Shown piece by piece: positions 53,516-64,000 of a stretch of 64,000 nucleotides of DNA (positions are counted from its first letter, which is position 1; every line of letters begins with the position of its first letter). Below the pieces are notes generated by a model. The model was not told the DNA's origin. It did no database searches and was given only the letters and a program-made list of their open reading frames with translations. The position numbers and the translations under genes are program-made. Source of the DNA: Procambarus clarkii. Its lineage: Eukaryota; Arthropoda; Malacostraca; Decapoda; Cambaridae. The stretch covers positions 24,682,166 through 24,746,165 of the forward strand of contig NC_091165.1 of the NCBI RefSeq assembly GCF_040958095.1, given 5' to 3'.

Positions 53516-53792
53516 TTAACTCCAATAACTGGAAACTAATAAGCCTGGCGGCAAAGAAACGCACACAGGCAGATGATTGGGGAGCCCCAGGAGTCCCTCT
53601 GGGTGACAAGCGCCGGTCCCGCCCCAAACAGAGAACCCACCAACTCCCGGCACCTCTCTGCCAAGCCGGCGCCGGACACCGTTACCCTGCCGGGAGAACC
53701 AGCCAGAACACGTAATAAAAAATCTATTAACAATCCAAGACCCAAGACGATATGTGCGCGCCAGGCGTCGTATAAAAGGACTGTTGAATAGA

Positions 53793-54037
53793 GATGCCAA
53801 TTTACGGGCTCACCGTAGCCCGTTCTATATGGACACTTCGTTCTGAGTAGCTAAATCTGAAACAAGAACAGGGATGCCAATTTACGGGCTCACCATAGCC
53901 CGTTCTATATGGACACTTCGTTCTGAGTAGCTAAATCTGAAACAAGAACAGGGATGCCAATTTACGGGCTCACCATAGCCCGTTCTATATGGACACTTCG
54001 TTCTGAGTAGCTAAATCTGAAACAACAGGGATGCCAA
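53793..54037. repeat. 80-bp tandem triplication related to family 3
   Basis: Units start gatgccaatttacgggctca at 53793, 53873 and 53953 (periods 80, 80 and 77). They are nearly identical, and a partial fourth start lies at 54030. Each contains cgggctcaccatagcccg. Confidence 0.92.
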
Positions 54038-54121
54038 ACGGCTGTATCAAATCCAAATCGCAAGCAAAACGTGATCCGGCGGCTCCCATGCGTAGGAGGC
54101 TCGGCGTCAAGGTTGAACGAG

Positions 54122-54330
54122 GTGACATCTAGCAGTAAATATATCTACGGGAGTTAGGTAATTGCTGTAGGTTGCATCCCAGGTAGAAAGTTAATAATTA
54201 ATATAGGTGAACGTGCATTGGGGGATAGGAAACGGGCCCAACCATTTCAATCACGTCATGGGTTTGAACACGGAATTCTTGATTGTAAGTCGAGAACAAA
54301 CCAGACTGTACTACCGGGACCTAGGACTTC
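54122..54330. mobile_element. Rearranged SINE family 2 pieces
   Basis: A sense piece (atctagcagtaaatatatct) is followed by an antisense piece (cccaaccatttcaatcacgt ... cgagaacaaaccagactgta), so two fragments meet head-on. Confidence 0.5.
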
Positions 54331-54734
54331 GACAAGTTAAATCTTTAAGTATTCTTGTGTGCCTCCGACAATGGGAATTATAGTTCTACCTTTAGGCTGT
54401 TGTTCAAAGGCAATCCAAGATGGTGTTAAAACATTATTTTAATGTTAACGTTAATTTTAATGTTTATTTCATAATAAAATTTTACATCTTAAATAATGTT
54501 GTATTTAAAAATGTTCTCTTTTCAGTTGATATGAGAATAGATTGTTTTTTTTTCTTTTAATATTATCATTTGATAAGTGTACAGTCTCTCTGATTCCCTC
54601 AGCGGCACACTTGCGTGCTGTAGCTGCCCCAACTCACTATAACAACAAAAAGAAGCAGCATTTTCACAAACGACACTCGCTATCTCATTAGACCTTCGCC
54701 CTTCAATTAGGTAAGTGTATATGCGTTTTTAAAT

Positions 54735-55085
54735 ACTCACCTAGTTGTGCTTGGGGGGGGTTGAGCTCTGGTTCTTTGGTCCCGCCTCAACTGTCAATCA
54801 ACTGGTGTACAGATTCCTGAGCCTACTGGGCTCTACATTTGAAACTGTGTATGGAGTCAGCCTCCACCACATCACTGCCTAATGCATTTCACCTGTTAAC
54901 TACTCTGACACTGAAAAAGTTCTTTCTAATGTCTCTGTGGCTCATTTGGGTACTCAGTCTCCACCTGTGTCCCCTTGTTCGCGTACCACTCGTGTTAAAG
55001 AATTCATCTGTAGTGAGTAGATTATCCCAATAATATACTCGCTCCAAATGCATTGTTAATATTCCTGTCAACCTTTGGAGATGAA
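54735..55085 (-). mobile_element. LINE 3' end, same family as 9875-10130
   Basis: The - strand reads MSHRDIRKNFFSVRVVN, the C-terminal motif. The + strand shows ggggttgagctctggttctt and caatcaactggtgtacagat. A linked upstream piece of the reverse transcriptase lies at 55302-55450 (VKDLGIMMSDNLTFREHNQ, - strand). Confidence 0.65.
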
Positions 55086-55301
55086 TGAGGTGAGGCGTTG
55101 CCCGGGCAACACGGCGAGGTGTTGCCCGAGCATATAAGCAGCAGAATAGCAAACATTAACCAGAGTCTACTTTCAAGTGTGGTCTAGAGCAGACACTTGC
55201 GAGATACTGTACCGACGCTCAGTGCGCCCAACTCACACCAAAGTATCACCTGTGTACTTCTGTATATTCGACCAAATATAAAAGCGAGTATTGAGCAGTA
55301 C

Positions 55302-55450
55302 TCAAGACACGACAGCACAAGTGATTTGAATATTATTCCTGGATTTGAAAGTTTTTATAATCCATCCTATCATTTTTCGGGCTAATACAATATTTGCTTG
55401 GTTATGCTCCCTAAACGTTAGGTTGTCAGACATCATTATTCCCAGATCCT
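55302..55450 (-). mobile_element. LINE reverse-transcriptase thumb fragment
   Basis: - strand reading VKDLGIMMSDNLTF and KMIGWIIKTFKSR matches the segment after the FADD box in RTE/CR1-like elements. It is probably part of the insertion at 54735-55085. Confidence 0.6.
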
Positions 55451-55499
55451 TTACATGCTGCTTTCCTACTATGGGCAGATTTTGTCTTCTGTGGATTCC

Positions 55500-55615
55500 T
55501 TCCCATATTGGTCTCTGAATGCATGACAGAACTGATGAGCTAGCCAAGACTTTTGCTCGTAAAGAGGGAATTGATTACCAACTTGGACTGCCTTTGAGCA
55601 GCTTAGATGTGTATG
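55500..55615 (+). mobile_element. LINE RNase H fragment
   Basis: + strand reading contains WIPSHIGL, then DRTDELAKTFARKEG, the terminal RNase H motif (W.PSH.G...ND.AD..AK) of I/Jockey elements. It ends at the AT microsatellite. Confidence 0.6.
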
Positions 55616-55628
55616 TATATGTGTATAC

Positions 55629-55629
<1 letters not shown>

Positions 55630-55704
<75 letters not shown>
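55630..55704. repeat. (AT)n microsatellite
   Basis: Uninterrupted AT run of about 75 bases. Confidence 0.95.
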
Positions 55705-55707
<3 letters not shown>

Positions 55708-55781
55708 GTGTACATGTATGTATGAGGGTGTGTACATGTGTATACAACATTGATAATTTTGTAACTAGCGTCAAACATTGT

Positions 55782-55910
55782 TATTTGCTTAGCTAAACAA
55801 ACTAGAGGGTTCAGTTCCTGAACTGATTATGTGCCTCTGTAATCCTTTACACCACTGCCCACGGGATGGGTATGGGGTGCATAATAAAGAAAGAAATTGA
55901 ATTGAATTGT
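55782..55910 (+). mobile_element. LINE 3'-end repeat (sense)
   Basis: Inverted relative of 20338-20545: gggttcagttcctgaactga, atgggtatggggtgcataat, ending in an AAAG/AATTG tail. The tail fits a LINE 3' end. Confidence 0.6.
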
Positions 55911-55919
55911 TTTGTACCT

Positions 55920-56330
55920 TGTATTTTGTTTAAGGTCCTCATTTTTATTGTACCTGAGTACCTGGAATTTATCACTGTTAAATATGTTATTTTCTGCTGC
56001 CTAGTCAAAAACTTCATTAATATCTTCTTGTAGTTTTTAAATGTCTTCAGCAGAGGTAATTTTCATGCTGATTTTTGTCATCTGCAAAGGATGATATGAA
56101 GCTGTGACTTGTATTTTTGTCTATATCTGATATTAGAATAAGGTAAAGCAGTGGTGCAAGGACTGTATGCTGAGGTTGGAGATGAAGCTTTTAACTGCAC
56201 TTGGACTCAGTTTTATTTGGTTGACTGTTACTCTTTGTGTTCTGTTTGACAGGAAATTGAGTATCCACCATCGTACTATACCAGTTATTCCTATTGACCT
56301 CATTTTGTATGCCATCACTCCATGGTCACA
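55920..56330 (-). mobile_element. Decayed LINE reverse-transcriptase fragment
   Basis: - strand reading GITGIVRWWILNFLSNRTQR followed by VTVNQ is the palm region just upstream of the GVPQG motif in CR1/Jockey-like elements. Heavily decayed further left. Confidence 0.6.
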
Positions 56331-56589
56331 TTTATCGAATGCCTTTACAAAGTTCGTGTATACAAAACATCTGCATTCTGTTTTTCTTTCAATTTCTCTG
56401 TGATTTTGTGATAGTGATAGTGGTCAAGTAGCTGTGAGAGGCATGCTCTTGCCTCTCCGTGTTGGCATGGGATGTGGAGGTCATTGGTCTCCATGAAACT
56501 GGTGACCTGGTGAAACTGTGAAACTGACCAATGTTGTTGCAGAATATATTGCAGAATACTGTACATTGAATTTACTGGCAACTGCTTTG

Positions 56590-59500
56590 CTACACCCCTG
56601 ACTTATGGTCCACTTAAAATAGATCCTTCTCATTGTCCTCAAAAGATAAGAATGTCTGTTCTTGCCCTAACCATTTCACACACCTTAGTTTCTCTGTCTG
56701 CTACCATCCCTTTCAGTGTTGACCTTGGTCCAGAGGTTGCCAACATCTTTGCTCTTTCATCTGGTGCCTTCACTCTTGAACCCACTAATAATTCTGTACT
56801 TGACTGGTCCAGCTTGCTCAAGTCTTCTCTGCTTTCACCTTGTCACTTCCCTGCATCTGTATAAGCAAACTTTCTTACCCTTTTTGAGTCACTCTTTGTT
56901 GATAGATTTACCCATGCCCCTTAACCATGATTCTCTGATCCCAGCCTTAATAACCTTTAGTATTTTGTACAGTATCTTTACCATGTCCCTCTTTTCTTTT
57001 TCATGATGACTATAGTTCAGTAGAATGCATGCAGCTCTTATGACAATTTTAATGAACTGAAACTTTTAATTTTTAATGGTGTGTGTTTCTGGAAATAGAT
57101 GCTCACCCTGGTTGCTTCTGTGGTCCCCTTACTCTTTCAAAGTTGCTAATACTCTAGTTCTGCTTTTAATCTGATAATTCATTTAATCAGGGACAGGCGG
57201 CTTGTGTATGCATACTTCTTAGGTTTACAGTATATTGAGGCCCCCCTTTCCCAAAGGTTCCCTCCCCAGGATGCAGCTCAACAGTTGACTAACTCGTTGG
57301 TACCTATTTACTGCTAGGTGAACAGGCATTAGGTGAGAGGAAACATGTCCAATCATTTCTGTCCTACCTGGTATTCCCAATTGCAAGTTGAGGATGAACT
57401 CAACTGTACTACCAAGACCCTGGAATGATTTTTCCTTTTTCAGTTGAATATCCATTTCACTTTCTATTGAATATTGGTAAATAAGTGGTATATTGTTCTA
57501 TTTATCTCCCTTCATGTCTTCCAATCTCTGTTAGCACCTTTTAATATTTTTGTAGGACTCTGTCCTCCTTTTAAGTGATTTTAACTGTAGACATGCCCTC
57601 TGGGTCGATAGTCTTACTAGTGCCTGAGGCTGTATTCATTCCTGTTTGAATCAAGCCGTAAAAAATCTTTCTCTTTGGTCTTCCATATATCTAGACTTAG
57701 ACTGGTGGGTCCTTGATGACTTCTATAACAGCGAACATTTTCTAATTCTTTATCTCTATTTCCCATCCCCCACACACACTCATTACCCTGATGGCAGTTT
57801 GATAAGGCTGATTGGAACCTCTTCCATTTCTTGCTCATCCAGTTTTTTTTTTTTTCAACTTGACTTACTGGATGTTGCCCTTCATTCCTATGCCTTATGT
57901 AGACCAAGGAAGTGCATTCATTACAGTTTTGATTTTGAGTTGTTCATCATTAGATGCCTGTAAAAGGCACTAACAAATATGTTTTTGTTTAAGAAGGCCA
58001 GTGCATAAGGCCATAGGGATATCCATCCAGCTAAACAGAGTTGGAGATGTTTTTTAATCTTGACTGGTAAAGTAAACACACTTTAACTGGAAGAGTCATA
58101 ATATTGCAGGCAAATTTCCTCCTGATGTGGTGTCCATTCTTCATCTAATCTTTCTTGGTTTTGGTTGTAAATGAATAGTAGGTTTCCATCTAACCTCTTG
58201 ACTTCCTTTCTCGTAAGTCTTGTGCTATTCTTGCCCAATGAGTTTTCACACTTGTCTGCAGTAACCTTACATCAATTTCTTCACACCAGTCTGCTGGTCC
58301 CTTTGCAAATCCACAGAACCGGTTTCCAACAGAATTCACTACAAAATTCTCACCATCTCCTTTTGTGCACCTTATAATCTGCCATATACAATAATATATG
58401 TATAATATTATAGAGCACATATGTACATAAATGTAGGCTGTATCTGTCCATGAGGCTTGGCTCAAGGTGGTGGTGGTCATGTTAAGTAACCCATTATGCA
58501 GTGCACCTCACTTAGGAATTTTTTACACCATTATCAAAACAAGCCTAAGCTTTTCAAATGTGTGAGAAATGTATGCTTTTTTAGTTTTAAGAACATGTAT
58601 CATATCTTCCAATTTGGCTTTTGCAAGTGTCACAACATGACTGAAATCCTGGTAGATTTGGAGGTTTATATGGACCCTTTTCTACCAGTGCCTCAGTTGT
58701 AGCTACAATATTCTCTTTTAACTGGAAAAGGCTTGACATTATCTGAAAATATAGTATTTAACCACAACTTGACATTTGAGACAAATTACAGCTTTTCCTT
58801 CAAAGCTTCATCTTTGGTTGTAGTGCATAGTATGGCTCGACTGCTTTCACTTCCTCTGAACACCAATAGGAGGGCAATTCCCAGGGTAGTGTTTTGACCC
58901 TTTGACTACAGCAAAAAACAGCAGTTGATTGATTAAAATACTGTACACCCTAGAATGCAATAATCTGAACTAGGTCCATGTACCTAAAAAAATATCCAAA
59001 TCATATAATGTTCAATTAGAACATTTTTGTTCTAATTGATAGGGCCCCTGACATGTGCCCTATCGACTTATCCGTGACGAGCCAAAAATATTACAGCCAG
59101 ATGTTCTACTGAACTTGAATGGTACTGTAATTAGAAGGCACCTATCTGGAACCCACAGTCAGAGAGTTAGTGGGTATAATGTAAAACTTAAAGTATGCAC
59201 CAATGTTCATTTGTTGTTATAGTTTGTGCTAGCAGTGCCCGTGACTCAAGTCTTTTTAACCCTTTCCATCCTGTGGTGACCTAAATCTAATACAGTACTG
59301 GGTATTCCTCATTCTTAGCAGATATAAGACACAAATTTTGCTTGGTACTCAACCACGTTAGAGGGATAGATGATCGGGTATTATGAATAATAAATTGCGT
59401 ACTATTTAGTGTGACCTATTCTCCATGACCTTTCTTCTATTACTGTAACAGGTAGGAAACGCCTAGTAAAGTTATGCATACACCACATCATTTTCTCTTG

Positions 59501-59797
59501 GGCATGTAATGGAAGAAAGACCTGCACCTTACTGTTGATACTGCATTGCTAAAACATAGTCTTGCACCTTGCAGAGTGTACTGATTTTCAGGATGGTTAG
59601 AAGTCTTGCTTTCCCACAATTGCTCCAACATTTGACCCTTCATAAATTAGTGTCGAATCTGATACTTTTGGCATTGATCATCTTGTGTCTTTTTCCCTTG
59701 TATTGGCATCTTTAATGTTTGTGAATTTTGTACCATTCTAAGACAGATTGAGCTAAATAATCTCCTAGGCTAGGTACCCTCTTTTGATAATTACTTG
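56590..59797 (+). mobile_element. Old, decayed copy of the intact LINE's family
   Basis: Parts occur in the same order as in 497-6787: an ORF1 end (ttacccatgccccttaacca, near 56908), an endonuclease piece (gattttaactgtagacatg near 57579), a reverse-transcriptase piece (aatttggcttttgcaagtg near 58611), cccagggtagtgttttga near 58880, and a C-terminal piece ending ttttgataattacttg near 59790. Much of the reverse transcriptase and RNase H region is missing, and a SINE interrupts it at 57186-57430. Divergence is high, so the insertion is far older than the intact copy. Confidence 0.75.
57186..57430 (-). mobile_element. SINE family 2 copy nested in the old LINE
   Basis: gggacaggcggcttgtgtat, ctatttactgctaggtgaac and tcaactgtactaccaagacc are antisense landmarks of family 2. 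Its position between the ORF1 and endonuclease parts shows it inserted after the LINE. Confidence 0.65.
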
Positions 59798-60119
59798 TGT
59801 TCGAGATGCAGAATGGGCTGCTCCATTTTAAGAGAGCACAGGACCGTGAAAACTCAGGGTGGCCACCACAGTAATTAATGCAGCAAACCGGTAAGGTCAC
59901 ACAAGTACACTTTATATAGTCAGACTTACCACAAGTGAATAAAAGAACATTACATTTTTGCAAGCTGAACATCCAACAAGTTAGGGGGTAAGAACACATC
60001 CTAGGATAGGACAAGTTGAGAGAAAGCGTGTTTCAAAAGTAAATTTAAGAGTTAGGTTGTATGCCTAACATTGGAACAGGTAAATGGGTACACCTCAACA
60101 ATGAAGTGCCCCTGGCAGT

Positions 60120-60300
60120 CTAAGTTAATATAGCAGTCTTAGAGATCCCTACCTCCAGTGGAAAGATGGGGGGGGGGGGTTGAAAAATAGTGGTACCCAC
60201 ACTTGCATTCAACTGGACATTTCTTGCGATAACCAGAATCTCACCAACATGGTGCAAGGCATTCTCCCTATTCCTTAGTCCAACTTTAACAATGCATGTC
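60120..60300 (-). mobile_element. ORF1 fragment of the same LINE family (antisense)
   Basis: The - strand reading NVQLNASVGT followed by a short proline run matches ORF1 residues around KNVQLNASVGTILLPP of the intact element. Only about 60 codons remain. Confidence 0.7.
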
Positions 60301-60319
60301 CCATACAATTGGGAGGGAA

Positions 60320-60500
60320 TTAATAGAACTGTCAGGAAAAAGTGCCAAGCTACTAAGATTATATAGCACTGGGAAGGGAATGGGATAAGGATTTGGGATA
60401 GGACGAGGGGAAGGAATCAACCTTGCCCAACCACTTGGACAGTCGGGGATTGAATGCCGACCGGCATAAAGCAAGAACGTCACTCTACCGTCCAGCCCAA
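60320..60500 (-). mobile_element. SINE family 4 copy (antisense)
   Basis: The antisense B-box-like ggggattgaatgccgacc and the body ttgggataggacgagg match 32554-32742. Confidence 0.65.
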
Positions 60501-60504
60501 GTGG

Positions 60505-60695
60505 TTGGGTTTATCAAGGGAAAGCGCCAAGCCATTACGACTATATAGCACTTGGAAGGGGTCAGGGTAAGGATTTGGGCAGGGATGGGGGGATAAGGAA
60601 TGGTGTCAAACCATTTGGACAGGCGGGGATTGAACGCTGACCTGCATGAAGTGAGACCGTCGCTCTACCATCCAGCCCGAGTGGTTTGTCCAGAC
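60505..60695 (-). mobile_element. SINE family 4, second copy (antisense)
   Basis: Adjacent and parallel to the copy at 60320-60500, sharing gccaagccattacgactata and ggggattgaacgctgacc. Two copies in tandem suggest insertion of one beside the tail of the other. Confidence 0.65.
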
Positions 60696-60789
60696 AATTA
60701 AGGGAGGGGAATTGTCAGACGAGTGAGAGCGTGGGACAGTGTGCGCGCGTTGGTACAGAATACCTTGTCTCATAATGGCTTTCCCTTTT

Positions 60790-61799
60790 TGTTACGGACC
60801 CGAGCCCAGCGTCCGAGCACGGAGCAGTGACGACCGCGCCATCTGTGGGTCAGCTCCCGAAACCCCCTCCAAATGGACGACGCCATCTAGTGAGGACGAG
60901 ATATACTGGCCACAAGGGCTAGTTTCCCGTCCTGATCAGCTCATAACACAGCCGCTGCTGACCTCTGGTGAGGTGACGCTTAGACAGCAACGCCATCTAT
61001 GGAGTGGATAGGTGGGCGTTTGTGTCTAAGCCTGTAAATGAGGTGCCCTAGAGTGTAACTAGTACTGATGACGTGTCTGATTACAGAGTCGACCTGGGAC
61101 TGCTGTAATGAACGTTGGATCAGTCTACTCAAGGCAGCCAAAGACTCCACGTGTTTGCTGCAGCAGCTGTGAGTCACCCCCCCCGGATGAACACTGTGGT
61201 GTTAGCCTGCCTGTGACGTGGCAGTTGAGGAATTGTTGTACCCGGGACTGACTGGTGGAGAAGACTAACCACTGGGGTGTTGTGGTGAGGAGAGTGATCT
61301 GTGTTATCATACGAGGCTCCTGCCTAGGGCTCGCAACCCTAGTATCGGTCGTGGAGTGGCCTACGCAGCGTTGCTGATTGGAACCTGCCGGCTATAGGCT
61401 GGATTCGTGGTTGACGGCCTCCACGACGGTGCACCCAGTGGGACTGTGATTTGGCTGGCCTGTGGCCGGAGTAGACTCGTCGAGGGAATCAAAGGATTCA
61501 TCGTGAGGCCACAAGAGAACCAGGACCACTCGTCTTGAGCACCGTGAACGTCCAGAAGTCTTCAGAGGAAGACCACGTTGTACATAATAGTGTTTATACC
61601 TCCCCCGTGTGATAATCTATATATTATTTATGGTGATGGTGATAATTATATTATTAAGTTTTTGCCTTTGTCTTCCTTCCCCTTTAATTTACTTGCGTTA
61701 CGGAGCACACCCCTTGAAAGCCACTACTAGCTTGGGGCCGGATACCCAAACTCTACTATCAGAGAAAGAACCCAGTTGCGACCCGAGAGGGCCGTAACA
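60790..61799. mobile_element. Solo LTR of an LTR retrotransposon (fossil)
   Basis: A 1010-bp block begins TGTTACGG and ends CCGTAACA, the canonical TG...CA form with an 8-bp terminal inverted repeat. A 5-bp duplication (ctttt) lies on both sides, at 60785-60789 and 61800-61804. No internal region or second LTR is present, so this is the usual product of recombination between two LTRs. The family (Ty3/Gypsy or BEL/Pao) cannot be decided from an LTR alone. Intact ends and duplication suggest moderate age. Confidence 0.85.
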
Positions 61800-61995
61800 C
61801 TTTTTAATAAGGAAGACCTCCCATTCTAATAGGAAATTGCATTTGCTTACACTGGTGCCACCCTGCCTCCCCTTCCTTGGCACACTGTCCAAATTCATAC
61901 TGCCAACCACACAGGGCAGCCCCTCTAGAAGCAGTCCAGTTACCCAAACAAGAATCCTAAGTCTGGCACCCTTAGTTGCCACAGAGGAAAACAGA

Positions 61996-62343
61996 CCCTG
62001 TCTTCTTACAAATTACGTCTGAATTTGGCCGTTTGCCCGTATGGTCGAAAATAGACGTAATTTAAAATAATAAATTGAAAATTTATATTTTTATATTTTT
62101 CCAAAACAGTAAGTGAAGGGTCCTCTGGTAGGTTAGGGCAGGAAATTCTCCTAAAGTTTCAAAATGTCATGAAAACGTTAATTAAAAGTTTCCTTTACTA
62201 ACCCTACCGAGTAAGCCAGACGACTCTCAGAAAATGGGACAGTACATCACTTTTATGAGCCGATTTTATTTCAAATTACTGTTTGTCCATTTTTGGCCAC
62301 AGCGCATACAAGCGAAAAGTGACATTATTTTGACAGGACGGGT
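61996..62343. mobile_element. Fold-back MITE 2, copy b
   Basis: Left end ccctgtcttcttacaaattacgt and right end gacaggacggg, with the interior block aaattctcctaaagtttcaaa shared with 33993-34303. More diverged than copy a. Confidence 0.7.
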
Positions 62344-64000
62344 TGAACAGAAGACCCTGTAAATGGCCTGGAAATTGTGTGCAAGTGACCCCTCCCCAAG
62401 GTGGAACTTTTGGCAAGAGGGGAGGGATATGGTTTGGCAATAAAGCATACTAGCAGTTTTTAACAATTCTTTCACTCAAATGTTAATAATGTACACGAGT
62501 GGAATGGCAGGCTGTATGCAACTCAAAAACTATTTTACATACTGGAAGAGCAATAATATAAAGCAAATAGGGAAGTAAAATAAAAAATAAGTGATACTCG
62601 CGTTAGTCTTATCGTAAACTGTACATATCTATAATGTAAATTCCGTACAAATCATTACAAACCATCACGTCACGATCCACATAATTATGATTCACTATTA
62701 GAAGTCACAGATGAGCTTTGCTAGTTGAGGAAGTGGGGCCTAAAAATCTAAATGGCAGAACTATATAAATAATAAATAGTAGAAGGAATAAGATTTGACA
62801 TTCTTGTTACAATAATACAGTTCCTAAAAGCAAACCAGAGATGGTGGTAATTAGCACATCCAAAGGGTTACACACTGGTATTAGCATCACATATTAATAT
62901 AATCATAAAATGCTAGTAGAATACATTAATGGTGTCTTAACATTTCTTATGGGTGATATAAACTCATCATGCATAAGCCAAAGCAAAATGAGTGACAGAC
63001 TGTAAGAACAGTCATTAGAACATTGTTGCACTCTACTTTACATAAAATATATTAACTAGATAAATTTATTATCTTCAATAAAAGATAATGCAACTCTTTG
63101 TTATGGTTTAGCAATGCACAATAAGGTAACCTAATATTTTCTACTGCAAAATTTAACTCGATAATATAATTAAAGAGGCACATTTTAAGTGAAGAGAATA
63201 TTATGCTTGTAAAGTGTCTAGCTAATTAAGTACTTTCCAGAACATCACCATTTCCATATATGTACTTGAGAATTTGAAGATCATCACCTCTGGTAAGTCC
63301 ATTGTAATAAGTAGGAAGGTACAGTGCTGGGCTGTCTCCACTCTTCTAACATGGAAGAGATGGGAAGCAGGTCGTGGGGGACATCCTCAGTGGTAAGATG
63401 ATCCAAGTCTTGTTACAAGACAGAATCAGATCATATGAATACTGCACTATACATCTTATTAGTAAATTATAAGGCAAGCCAAGGTATTATTTTGCATATG
63501 CTGTTCAATAAAATGAGGGCAGGAACAGTACGGATACTTTGCCACTGAGGACTGTACAGTTTCAATACAAGATATGACTTCTAAATGGAAGGTCTCACAG
63601 TAGTGTAAGAAAAAGTACTCAAATAGATGGGAATGTGCAGCAGATACTTCAAAAGACATTTCTTTTTGTAAACCTGACATGTTTCACCATTTTCCTTGGA
63701 TAATGCCATGAGCTATTAATGACCAGGAATATAACTACACTGTACTACAAATTATATTATGCTTTCCCATCATATGTCATAACTTTGGAAAATCATATAA
63801 TCTAAGCTCATGTCAATTCTTTTCATATGTAATTACATATCCAAGGAAACGGTGTTTGAAAAACAGAGACAGAAAGCTAAATCAAAGAATGGGAACTGTA
63901 ATACTGTAATTGTATTATGAATACAAGGAATTAGCACTGATGGATAATCTGAAGCCAGAAAGTATTACCCTATGTTCATACTAGAATTAAATTATGATAT
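62344..64000. other. AT-rich right end, no supported gene
   Basis: Low-complexity, AT-rich DNA. One - strand open frame (63459-63680) contains YPYCSCPHFIEQ, which faintly recalls a SWIM-type zinc finger, but the second half of the motif (CKH) is absent and no splice structure fits. Confidence 0.4.

Overview
The window looks like nuclear DNA of a decapod crustacean, probably a crayfish relative. Reasons: intron-containing genes; three secreted leucine-rich-repeat proteins resembling the decapod 'oplophorus-luciferin 2-monooxygenase non-catalytic subunit-like' family; and many tRNA-derived SINEs, LINE 3' ends and fold-back elements of a kind I recall from crayfish and shrimp genomes. The organism and family names are from memory; no search was run.

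Left end (1-12.3 kb): a full-length, apparently intact I-superfamily LINE (497-6787) with two long ORFs and a 16-bp target-site duplication. It is followed by the last two coding exons of a diverged TFIIA alpha/beta-like gene on the + strand (7220-8572), LINE fragments, and an internally deleted Tigger-type DNA transposon (10751-11587).

Core (12.3-50.4 kb): three head-to-tail paralogues on the - strand, called A (12337-20117), B (23186-39283) and C (42519-50318). Each has eight coding exons with the same splice phases and nearly the same exon sizes. The first exon is a 19-nt micro-exon, exon 2 is a signal-peptide exon, exon 3 an N-terminal cysteine cap, exons 4-7 leucine-rich repeats ending in a CGCDL.WL cap, and exon 8 a short cysteine-containing tail. 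All three read open end to end, giving 363, 364 and 374 residues. Intergenic gaps are about 3.1-3.2 kb. B is twice as long because its introns hold a Penelope-like element with inverted repeats, several SINEs, MITEs and decayed LINE pieces.

Right end (50.4-64 kb): a near-perfect 162-bp palindrome upstream of gene C, SINEs, LINE tails, an 80-bp tandem triplication, a decayed relative of the intact LINE (about 56.6-59.8 kb), a solo LTR with 5-bp duplications (60790-61799), and a second fold-back MITE copy. The last 1.6 kb contains no gene I can support.

The main biology is a local expansion of one secreted LRR family with a TATA-like box about 50 bp before each ATG, in repeat-rich intergenic DNA. 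I saw no CRISPR array, rRNA gene, authentic tRNA gene or bacterial-type operon.
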